The notes under the pieces were generated by a model. That model searched no databases, had not been told where the DNA came from, and saw only the letters and a program-made list of their open reading frames with translations. A program made the translations under genes and the position numbers. A stretch of DNA of 64,000 nt from Rhyacichthys aspro (lineage: Eukaryota > Chordata > Actinopteri > Gobiiformes > Rhyacichthyidae): positions 16,573,812 to 16,637,811 of the forward strand of contig CM072161.1 in NCBI GenBank assembly GCA_036850595.1. The letters run 5' to 3'. Within the stretch, counting starts at the first letter, position 1. Each line of letters starts with the position of its first letter. This document shows positions 1 to 12,100 of the stretch, piece after piece.

Positions 1-65
1 CATTAAAGCCAGGTCGTATTTATGCTTGTATACATTTGATAACTGTGTCTTTGCTGTCCGCTCAG

Positions 66-184
66 TGATGAAGACATGCAGAGTCTGGCCAGTTTAATGA
101 GCGTCAAACCCACTGACATCGGAAACCTGGACGACTTCAACGAGAGCGATGAAGACGAGGATAAGAAGTCCCTCTCAGCTTCAG
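66..184 (+). other. ehbp1l1: ehbp1l1 exon with conserved post-C2 acidic motif
   Basis: First exon in the window, entered after a CAG acceptor at 63-65 and left by a GT donor at 185. It encodes DEDMQSLASLMSVKPTDIGN followed by an acidic tail. This LMS..P.DIGNLDDF segment follows the N-terminal C2 domain in EHBP1-family proteins and is the main sign that the gene continues upstream of base 1. Confidence 0.8.
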
Positions 185-3100
185 GTTTGTCCTCACCTCC
201 TGCTCCGTCCTAAACTCTAAAACCAAGCCTCAATCTCTTTCACTCTTTTAAACTTTATCTTTAACGCTTCTTCTTTATGCTTTGCTGTCTCTCGCTGCTG
301 TAGTTGCCCCACACACTCTCACTCGTCCAAACCGTCCCGCTCCTCCTCCGCCCGACCAGAAGCCCTTTGTCCCATCCTCAGGTAGCCGTCTGTCTGTTTT
401 GCACCGATGCTGTTTGTTCTCTCTGGATGTATAGAGGCCTCTCTGTCTGGGACGCTCTGTAAATCACAGCATTTCACACATTAATGCCATTCGTCCCGCT
501 GTCCTTCCCACACGACGCCACGGCTCAAACATTCCTCATCATTCACACTCAGACTTTAAATGCTTCACAGAGTCCCGAGGGCCACTGGGGCAGGACTAAT
601 TACGTGTAATAACATCAGGTGGTTCACTAACAGAGGGTCAGAGGCTGGACAGACCTGGGATTGGTCCCGGAGCTGTCACTAAAACAAAAACTGTGAAAAA
701 ATGTGATATGTCAAGTGTAGATGAAATATGAATGAAAGGCAAACTCTGTCTAGATTTTTAAGTGTAAACAAGTTTTTACTTATTGTAATTGTGAAAATAC
801 TCACTAATCCTGTCTAGACGTTCTAAAAAGCCAAGTGTCAAAGAATATTTCTTGTTAAAGCTGGACCAAAGTGCCTCATGACTCCATCTAGTGGTACATA
901 TGAGTATTACAGGCCTATAACAATGGTACATATCTTTGTAACTAAAATCTAATCCAAATACATTCAGTGCTTTAAAGATATATAAACAAGAAATATGAAT
1001 GATTCTAGCATGTTTTTATGAATTGTATATAATTTGTTGTTAGTTAAAGCAAGTTTTTTAAATTATTTTTAGGGTAAAACACTGCTAACTTATTAGTTTT
1101 GTTATGATTTCATTTCCATCTATTTTCTACACCCATTTACATTATACTTCACTATAATGTAAATATTGCATTATCTTTATTTTATGTTATATTTGAAGTC
1201 ATACTCATTTGTTCATAAACTATCCGTGTAATATTGGTCAAACATGGCTTCCATCACACTCTTTAATTCCTCATGACCTGTGTTGTTTTCATGCCCATTG
1301 TTTTTCTCTGTTTTCTCATCTGTCGCTCCATCCTTCATCCGTTCATCCAGCTGCGGGTGGAGATGCCGTGTCGTCCCGCCCTCCTCTACCTATCGCCCCT
1401 CGTCCGTCTCCTCGCCGCAGTCGACACGCCTTCGCCTCCGCTCCCGTCCAATCAGAGCCGCAGCCTTCTCCAGGCCCCTCCCCTCAACCCTCCCCTCGAT
1501 CTAAACACAAAAAATTAACTAATCCTTTTCAAACTGAGGCCGATGCTAAACCTCAGGACTCACTAACCACTCCTGGCCCGGCCGTCCCACCTCCGACTGA
1601 TCCAAAATCTGACAAGTTAGCGACAGCAGCCCCCCAAAAGAAGCCCCTCGGCGTAACCTCACCTCCAACCGTTACTAAAACTGTTTCAACCCTCGTCCCT
1701 CTGATTCCACCCTCTTCTAGTGTACCCCCTGTACTTTCGGAGACCCCCTCTAAACCACCCCCCAAACCGGACCCAAACAATCTCCCCTCCCCTGCTTTGT
1801 CATCTTTAGATATTATCATAAACTCATCCACTGCATCTGCCCCAAAGCCATCTTCTACTGTATCCACTGTGAACACAACCCTCTTCACTGACCCCCAGCC
1901 TAAATCCTCATCTCCCACCAAGCCCACTGTCCTGTCCGACCCCCAGCCCCTCTCTCAGCCCCCTTCTCTGCCCAAAATCTTCCAGTCAGGCACAGGAAAA
2001 GGTATAATCAGGCGGTGTATCCATTACTATATACTGCACGTTCACACTTTTGTTCTGGATAAATCTGTGTTTCCCAAACTGTTTTTAACGGGACATTTTT
2101 CCTTTAATTGAAGTAACTTATCCTGATTGTTTGGGAAACACTGGTCTTAATGGTTTGCTGTGTACAGGTTAATGCACGGTGTGATGTTTTTATCACAGTG
2201 ATGTAAACAGGTTTAATAATTGAACATATTGTTGGTGCTGTAATAGATCGGCTTCTAGTCACATAACAGCTCTGCAGTTGCTCCATTTACTGCTGTAGCT
2301 GTTTTTATGTGTTTTAGGAAAGGTTTTGATGTATTACTTTACACGAAACATACTATTTTCCAGTGTCCAATGAAAAGCTGGAGACACCCTTTGTCTTAAA
2401 TTTGTATTTAAACCCCTCCCTTTAAGCCAAGTGTGCTCTTATTGGTCAAATGTCCCACTCTGAAGTCATTCGTCACCTGTTTCATTGAGTCTTACCTGAA
2501 AACAGCTTGTTGGATGTCCTCCTTAGTCTCTTGTTGTGTTACTCATCTACCTCACTATGTAACACATGCTCAGACTGTGCATCCAGCAAGTTGTTTAAGA
2601 AATACAGTCTGCTTTTGTCTTTGGGACTACTTGCATTTTGTTGACTAAAATTCAAATTAAAAAGCATAACAGGAGAGCTTTAACATGTTGCATGATCTTA
2701 GCGTTGTTTTCTTTTTGCCTAAAACACAAAGACAGTGGACTATTACTGTCTGCTCTTTTTATTGACATCTGGAAATACAAGTGCAAGTCACAATTAACCA
2801 TTAACATTTACGTTGTTCCCTTTTTCACATTTTGCTTCTTACTGACCCCACTGCTTCCTGTTTATTTGTTCTTTGTTCATTTTCCCTTTTCTCTTCTCTT
2901 CTCGTTCAGTTTCTGGTTCGTACCAACAGCGCCCTCTGGAGGCTGAATCTGCCCCTGACACAGTGTCCGGTCTGTCTTTACTCTCTTATTTTTATTTTTA
3001 ATGATTCCTTCTTGCTCTGCTCTAACTCCTCACCCGTCCTCTCTCTCAGGCCGTTCACATATTTTCCGACCTCAGATCGTCACCTCAATGGTCCGTCCCT

Positions 3101-6100
3101 CTTCTCCTTCCCCTTTTTATGCTGATGCTCCTGCTTCAGCCCAAGCACCACCTCCTCCCAAACCTCACCCTTCTCCTTCAGAGACAGGTAACTATTCATC
3201 AGATACAGTTCAGTTCAATGTAGCACGGGTTGGGTGTTGTTTTCCTAGTGCAGCCAGTGTACTGACCTGAACTGTATTGAATCCCTCAGTCCTTTCTTTT
3301 CTTCCTTTAACCTGCTGTGTACCTCAGGTGTTCAGGGGCCGACAGCGGCTCCAGGTGGAGGTGACGTGGCCCCTGTCCCTCTGCTGATGAGCCCAGATCT
3401 CGATGCTCTGTGTGATCCTCTGACTCCAGCCCTTCCTGTCCCACTTCCTCTCACTTTACCCCAGCGTTCGTCCTCTCAGTCCTCGTCTCCTTTGTTCCCT
3501 GCTCTTCCTCAAAATACTCTTTCTGTTTCTGCTCAGACACGCACCCGTCATCCAGGTACATCGGCCGAATAATCTCGGTGTGTCTCCAACGACATGCCTT
3601 TAAGCTGAATTTAATCGGCCCATTCATCTGTTTCTATCTCAGCTGCAACAATGAATGGTTTGACTTTATCTGTCGTCTTTTTTAGGGCCGTCACTGAGTC
3701 AAGTTGATGAGGAACCTGTTGCAGAAGAAACAAAGGACACGCCTCAGAGTAACCCCAACACGAGTGGATCCAAAGAACCAGTCAGATCGGCTCCAGACTC
3801 AAAGATGGCCGTCAAACAGGACAAGACTCATCCAGACACAATCAGGTGAGATCTTTTGTTTGAAAGAAGTGTGCGGTCAGCATGACACATTTGTCTGAGC
3901 ACAAGCTCCTCTTGAGAATGACACTGTGCAGTTTGAGATGCTTTGATTGCATGATATTTTAGTTCCCTGTGTCTCATGGGAATAAACTCTTGTCTCTTTA
4001 AACACTTGCTGATGCAGTGAAATAAATTGCTGAACTACCAGAGCTTAACGTAGTTCAACAAACATGTGTCATCCTGGCTATGGGTTTACCTGATACTACA
4101 TGGACATATTTTGTACTGGCAGGTCTCCAAAAAACAGTTTTTACCCATTCACTTAAGTACCCAGTGCTTTCTCCTCTTCATTTTTTACTGTTACATGTAA
4201 AAAACTGCCTGAAAACTGAAAAATAACGAACATGTACATAGGCTACAAATAGAAACATAAGGCTTGTTGTTCCTATGAGGAAATTAAGCAGCAGTTTAAG
4301 ATCCAAACTTATTTTACTGGGCCCATAGACTCATATATTGTTTGCATGATCAGACTCACCTGGAAACCCTATTTGATAAATCCTGTCATCTCCAAAATCA
4401 GTGCTGTACATAAGTTTGGGGCATTGAGTGATGGACCAGTTGAATGAATGTTAAAAATATCTTAAAACAAATATCAACCTTGTCCCAGAAAGAGAAGTGC
4501 AAGAAACAAAGCTTACACTGACATAAATGTTATATTACATTGACATAAAGCTGGCTCTTAACCTAAACGGTGCTTAGAGCCCCCAACTTACACAACAAAA
4601 ATAAAACATGTAAATACTTAATGCAACAAAGACTAAAAATGTGCAGCTGTATTTTAAGGAGATCCTTGTTTAAGTCTCTCAGTCCATGGATGAACAGTGT
4701 GGTGCTTTGACTTACAGTGTGCTCCTAGACGCTAACACGTGCTAAAAGCTACATTGGCTCCCTCCTGCATCCCTCCCGCCATTAGATAATCCCAATAAAC
4801 CTATAATCCCCAAATATGACTCCCCGTCCCCTATTTGTGTCCCCAGTCCGGGCCAGTCCCAGTCAGAGCTCATCGTAGCCCCACCCCCTCCCTGGCCCTT
4901 CTCGTGCTGTGAGACCACTGCCCCTCAGCAGCCCTCCACCAGCGTCATAGCTGCATTTATCACTGTCAAAAGAGAAATAAACACAAATCCAGAGAATATT
5001 ATCAGTAAAGTTAAAGATGAAAATCCACCATTGGCCGAACTGGACGACATCTTTGAGTCACATGACCAAATACAAGAGTCAGGGGGCTTGTTTCTGGAGG
5101 AGGACGACTCTAAACGGGACACGATCAAAAGGTGTCCTCCGGGGTGAGTATCTGTATTCACATCAGAGTCAAACCCACACTGTTTGCAGATCATATACAG
5201 TTTAATGTGTATTGCTGTTGTTTTGTCATTGTTTGTTATCACTTTAGAGCTCATCCTCACATCTCTAAACAATATGGCGGTTCAGTAATCTGTGTACAGC
5301 CAGTTTTATTATATATCAGCTGTTTTCAAACTCACTGTCACATGACTCTTGGTGTTTATTGTTGAACAGCACAGTGCAACTATTACTTAAAGTGACCTCC
5401 TCAGAGTCTCCAAGTGATATGTGTTAACGGCTCATATACAAACAACATAACAAATAATCAATAATCACACTTGAGGCAGGATGTTAGGGAAAAGGAAAAT
5501 GGGAAAGAAGTGAGTGACACACATCAGGTAGTGGCACTAATCCCTCATTTGGCGCAGCTTTTTGGATGGAGTTTGCATGTTTATCCAACGGCTGAGCAGG
5601 TTTCTACATTAATCACATTGTGTTCGTTGCATGAATGTTTTCTTAAAGTAGTTCTGAGCTCTGTGAGTGGTAGTTGTCCAGAGCAATGCTAAATAATAAG
5701 CAGATAATGGGCATGTGGAAGGTGGCGGGTTGGAGTTTAGTCGTTTTTATACATATTAACAACGATTACTCTTAAAGCTACACTAATGCCACCTAACTCC
5801 ACAGTTTTAACGTGCACAGGGATTAAGTCGTATTGTGTCTGTTGTACAGTTTTGAACAGAAAGCAACTGTAAAACAAATAAAAGCAGCGGAAACTGAGAA
5901 AGAAACTAAAAAGCAAGAAGAAGATGGTAAAAGAAAGGAGGAAGAGAAGAAGAAACATGAGGAGGAGAGGAAACGGTTGTTGGAAGAGGAGAAGAAGAGA
6001 CTTCTGGACGAGGAACGGGAGCTGAAGAAAGAGAAGGAGCGAAGGAAACAGGAAGAGGAGAGACTTCTGAAGCAGAAGAAGGAGAGACAGGAGGAAGAGG

Positions 6101-9100
6101 AGAGGGCAAAACAGGAAGTGGAGAAGAGAAAACAGGAAGAAGAGAGAAGAAAGAAGGAAGTAGAACGGAAACGAGCAGAGGAGGAGGAAAAGTTGAGGCG
6201 AGAGGAGGAGGAGAGGAGAGAAGAGAGGGAGCGCTTCCTGAAGAAACTGAAGGAGGAAGAGGAGGAGAAGAAGAGAGCGACAGAGGAACAAATGAAACGA
6301 GAGGAGGAGACGAAGAGGAAGATGGAGGAAAAGAGAAAGAAGGAGGAGGAAGAGAAGAAAAGGAAGGAGGCTGAAGAAGAAGAGAGGAAGAAACGTGAGG
6401 AAGAGAAAAGACTGAAGGAGGAGAGAGAACGAATGGAGAAGAGGAAACAGGAAGAGGAAGAAAGGAAGAGGAGAGAAGAGGAGACTAGACGGCAAGAAGA
6501 AGAAATGAGGAGAGAGAAGGAGAGGAAGAAACAAGAGGAAGAGAAGAGGAGGAAAATGGAGGAAGAGAGAAAGAAGGAGGAGGAAGAGAAGAAAAGGAAG
6601 GAGGCTGAAGCAGAAGAGAGGAAGAAACGTGAAGAAGAGAAAAAACTAAAGGAGGAGAGAGAACGAATGGAGAAGAGGAAACAGGAAGAGGAGGAAAGGA
6701 AGAGAAGAGAAGAGGAGACTAGACGGCAAGAAGAAGAAATGAGGAGAGAGAAGGAGAGGAAGAAACAAGACGAAGAGAAGAGGAGGAAAATGGAGGAAGA
6801 GAGAAAGAAGGAGGAGGAAGAGAAGAAAAGGAAGGAGGCTGAAGCAGAAGAGAGGAAGAAACGTGAAGAAGAGAAAAAACTAAAGGAGGAGAGAGAACGA
6901 ATGGAGAAGAGGAAACAGGAAGAGGAAGAAAGGAAGAGAAGAGAGGAGGAGACGAGACAGCAAGAAGAAGAAATGAGGAGAGAGAAGGAGAGGAAGAAAC
7001 AAGAGGAAGAGAAGAGGAGGAAAATGGAGGAAGAGAAAAAGCGACTTGAGGAAGAACTGAAAGAAAAGCAAAGAAAACAGCAGGAAGAGGAAGTAAGAAA
7101 GGAAACGGAGAGGAAGCAAAGGGAAGAGAAAATAAAGAGAGAGGAGGAGAAAAGACGTCTCGAGGAGGAAACAAGAAGAGAAAAAGAGAGGATAAGACAG
7201 GAAGAGGAAGTAAAGAGGAAAATGGAGGAAGAGAAAAGAAAGAGGGAGGAGGAAGATAAGGTTAGACAAGAGCAAGAACTAAGAAAGCAACAAGAGGAAG
7301 AGATGAGGAAAGAGCAAGAGAGAAGGAAACAGGAAGAGAAAGAGAGGAGACGTCTAGAGGAGGAACTGAAAGAAAAACAAAGAAAGCAAAAGGAAGAGGA
7401 ACTGAAGAGGAAAATGGAAGAAGAGAAAAGAATGAGGGAGGAGGAAGAAAAAATCAGACAAGAGCAAGAAGTGAGAGAAAGGAAACAACGGGAAGAGGAA
7501 GAGAAAAGAAAGAGGGAGGAGGAGAAAAGATGTCAAGAAGAAGAACTGAGGAAAGAGAAAGAGAAGAAAAGGAAAAAGGAAGAAGAAGTGCAACAGCGAC
7601 TTGAGGAAGAAAAACAGAGAGAGAGGAGAAAGCAACAGGAAGAGGAAGAGAGAAGAAAGAAGGAAGAGGAAAAAAGACGTGTTGAAGAAGAAATGAGGAA
7701 AGAAATAGAAAGAAAAAAGCAACAGGAAGAAGAAGTAAAGAGGAAAATGGAGGAAGAGAGGAGACGTCTAGAACAAGAAGAAAAAATAAGGAAAGAGACA
7801 GAACTAAAGGAGAGAAAAGAGAGGGAAAGGAAACAACGAGAAGAGGAAGAGAAAAGGAGGAAAGAGATTGAAAAGAAACAAGAAGAAGAAAGAATAAAGA
7901 AGGAGGAGGAGAAAAGGCGACTTATGGAGGAAGAAAAAATACAAAAAGAGCAGGAGAGAAAGAAACGGGAAGAGGAAGTAAAAAGACATCTTGAGGAAGA
8001 AATAAAGAAAGAGAGAAGGAGGCAACAGGAAGAGGAAGAGAGGAGAAAGAAGGAGGAGGAGAAGAGACGCCTCGAGGAGGAACGGATCAGAAAAGAGCAG
8101 GAGAGAAAGAAACGAGAAGAGGAAGAGAAAAGACGCCTGGAAGAGGAAATAAGGAAAGAAAAGGAAAAGACAAGGAAACTGGAAGAGGAAGTTAAGAGAA
8201 AAATGGAGGAAGAGAAAAGGAAAAAAGAGCAAGAACGAAGGAAACAGGAAGAGGAGGAGAGAAGGGCAAAGGAAAAACAAATGGAGAGAGAAAAAGAGGA
8301 AGACAGAAAAAGGATGGAAAAGGAGAAGGAAGAACAAAACAAGAAACAGGAAGTAGAGCGAATGAAAAAGAAAATGGCCTCCGTTTTGAGCGACGTGGAT
8401 CTGAACAAATCGGACGAGGACAAGCAGAAGATGAGGGGTCTGTCCGCTTCCTGTTTGTTCGACGCTACGTCCAGAGTCACGCACAAGCCTCCTCTCGCCG
8501 TCAAGGTCCCTCACAGTGTCTCCTCTGCTCCACGCCTCCCTCCTCTGGACAAAACCAGCATTACATCTGCGCCTCCCAAAAATCTGGGCCAATCGCAAGA
8601 CTCCGACGAGCGGTGAGTTACAGCCGTGAAACACATTTAGCTGATTGGCTGAGGGGCTGATTCCTCTCTATGTTGCCTTTTGGTGAACTGCTGTCAGCAA
8701 TCAATCAATCAATTAAGTCAAATGATTATTGCATGCCATTTTCTGCAGCTCTTGCTCTACGTAAATGAGGTGTGGGGAAGTTTGTGCAATAATTAAAGCT
8801 GAGGTAGGTTGAACCAAATAAACGGATGATGCTTTTTAGTATAGTTTGGAGCCAAATTTGCAGCATAGACTGTATATAAAGATGGACAGAGGGTCAGGTC
8901 TGGAATGTGGGGTCCCAGCTTCCCTTTAATCAATAATCAATAAAAATACACCTAATGTTAGTGTCTCAAATGTGGTTTATGTATTATTTTGGTTTGTTGT
9001 TGAGAGACATTCCCTTTCTATGATTTCTTAGATGCATGAGCAGGAACCAATCAGACGGCCAGCAGCTATCACATGACTTTTAGAAAGGTTTATGACACAT

Positions 9101-12100
9101 TTCATGCGACACTTGAACCAGTCTTAATGTGAAAACAGAACTCATTTATTTTGCTCCTGGACCATTAAAAGTGTGTCTTTGTTCTTCTTCAGCAAAATCT
9201 TACAATGGTCCTTTAATCCTTACAAATTATGCCTACCCCAGCTTTAATTATTTATTGATCACTATTCTCTTGTTTTTGTTTTTAGACACTTATCTTTGCC
9301 GCTTCCTTCTTTTCATATTCTCCTCTCTTTCCCTTATTCCAGTCCTGACCAGCCCTCATTTATACAGAAAGCCTCAAATTCAAACAATGTTGTCCCTGAA
9401 ATGAAAACTTCTACCAAATGTCCCCCAACTGGCTTCACTCCAGAGCCCACTGTTCAATCCTCTGCTCAAGAACAATCACTGACTTTAGAGGCTTTGACCA
9501 CAGTCCCAGCTCCACAGAGTCTGTCTGACGCAGAGGTTCCTCTGTGGAAAGTGCTGGAGGGAAAAACTGGGAAAGATACACCTGAAAAAGTCACTGCCAA
9601 GGAGGTTATTATACAAGACTTAAACCATTTGAGCAGAGGGTAAGGATGGATGAGGACTGTCTGTCTGCTTTTGGCTTTTGTTGTACAACTGTGTCTGCAC
9701 TGCTGGGGATCTTTGAAGCATATTGAACATTTGTTAAAGAAGCAGCATTAATGATTGTTATTTCTCTTCAAACAGAAAAGATCCACCAAGGACAGACACA
9801 GAGACAAAACCAGAGAAACCAAAGGAACAAGAAAACACCGCTGCACCATTGGTTAAAGAGGAGCCTAAAGAGCCAAAGGGACCCAGCGTTGAACCAACAA
9901 CTCTCCCCAAAGTCAGCCCCAAACCAAGCAGCGAGCACATAGCATTGGATTTGGCACCACTGCTTCCCTCCAAATCAGAAACAGAACAAGTCCAGCCGTC
10001 ACCAAAGCCACAACCAGAGACGACAAATGAGCTGGAGCCGCCCGAGGCCCAGGAGAGTGTCGTCAACAGAGAAGAGCCTGTGTTCGAGGCAGAAAAGCAG
10101 CTTTGGGCGACAGTGGAGGAGACCACGGTGGAGACAGGAGCAGACGGAGGGAAGGACCGTCCTGAGGAGAGGCAGCAGGAGGGTGGTGTCAGCGGGGGGT
10201 GAGTCAGAGACGCTCCTGCAGCTTGGTGTAATTCAGCTTTGATGGCTTTTTAATCACAACGTGCAAATCCACATCGATGTGCTGCATGTTGCCGACTAAC
10301 ATCCATTTTTGGTGCCGTTAACCTCATCTGACACTAAAGCTTCTCCAGAAGTGTCTGTTTTACAGTCAGTGTGTTCGTACAGATCAGGAGACAGAGCCCT
10401 CTGCTGGCCTCAGATCAGCTGCTGCAGTGGACGTTGTGTTGTTGAGACAAGTCATTCAAATGAGGTGGATGACAGATTCATTGATGCTTTAAAATTGAGC
10501 AGTGTTCATCTTATTTTGAATACCAGGTTTGGGCCAGTTTTCTCCATTTCATCTCATTTGTCTTTCCCTCATTTCCAGTCTATTTATTATCAAATACTGC
10601 CAAGACAAGACATTTATTTTTGTATAGCCCAGTTTCACAACAGCAGAGTTTTACAAAAGCATTTCTTCAAACAAAAGTCTATCCAAGGCATTTAAACTAA
10701 CCCTCATTTTACAAAGTACTAACAGATTAAATTGCTCAGAACATTATGAACACATAAAGGTTGTAATTACATTAGCAAGCCTTGATCTGTTTAAGTGTGG
10801 GCTCTTTGAAAGTGTCCCGTGGGATCTGAGGAGATACGCCATGGATTAGACATTATTACTTTGATACTGATCACTGCTGACTGGAAAAAGTCCACATTTT
10901 CTCACTAGTTTGAAAATTGTAATCTTATTTGTCTTTCCTTCACGTGTCATAATGTTATTGCTGATCATAAGCTATCTGTGTCAGTGCAGTGGCCTAAAAA
11001 AGGTCCAAGTGAAGCTAAAAGCACATTTTCTCACAAGTTGCTTTCTCACAGAGAGTTTGGACAAGCACCAAAACAAAGTCTGAACAAAAACTACTTAATC
11101 AAGCATGTTGTCTCAGTGTTTAGTCGTGAGAAGGGTCAGGGGTGAGTGCTGTCTCAAAGGTTTTCCTGTGTTTTATGTGTGTCTTAGCTTTGAGACAGTG
11201 ACCTCCATCCTGCCAAAAACTGGATCCCCAGATCATGTCTCGTCAAAGCAAAAGACGATATGCTCTCCTGTCCCAAACGATGATGCACTCCTGACCCTTT
11301 CACCTCCCAAAGCTTTCTGTGACACGGTGAAGGGTCAAACTTCAACTGGACAATCACCAGATCCTCCCAAAGAGACTCTTAGTTTTGTGGCAAGTCTGCG
11401 TCTGGCGGCAAGCGAGCACGAGAGGGAACAGGAACGACTGCAGAGAAAGAAAGAGGAGAGACTGAAAAAGGAGGAAGATATTTTAAGGAAAAAGAAAGAA
11501 GAAGAAGACAAGAAGGAGAAGGAAAGACTGAGGGAAAAGATTTTGGTTAAGGATAAAGTAGATGAAGACGTTATCCAAAAGGAGCCAGATCAGAGCCGTT
11601 CAGATGAGTGTCCTCCGCTGAAAGAGGCAGAACTGGACGACATTGCCTTTGACGAGAACCTCCAAAGTGAAAACAAGACTTTAACTAAACCCGACGACAA
11701 AATAACCAATCAGTCCATGTCTAAAGTTAAACCGAAACCGTCGGATCCTGTCCCCAAAACCCGACCGGTGTCCAAACCAAAACCCAAAAACTCTGGCGCT
11801 GTCCCAGTTTGGATGAGAGCAGAGGAAGAGGAGGAGGTGGAGTATGAGGAAGGACATGAAGATCTGGGCTCAGTTTGGCTGGATGAGCTGTACATGGAGG
11901 GAGCAGCAGGGTGAGTAGGACATGGGAGAGACATACGTACGAAAGAAGGGCAAAGATGAATGTAAATAAAGAGGTTATATATTCCCCTAAACCTTTAACA
12001 TGTTGTTTGTCAAAGTAATTGGTATTTCCTTTATATTTCCTCCATAAATCCAGCCATAAAGTTAATGAGGATATTAGTTAAGCTTGGTATAAATGTTCAT

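Noticed and set aside
5737..8634. Long - strand open frames (up to 323 codons) opposite the giant ehbp1l1 exon
   Set aside because: They are the complement of GAR/AAR-rich codons, giving Ser/Phe/Leu-only translations with no domain. The + strand exon has splice sites and family context.
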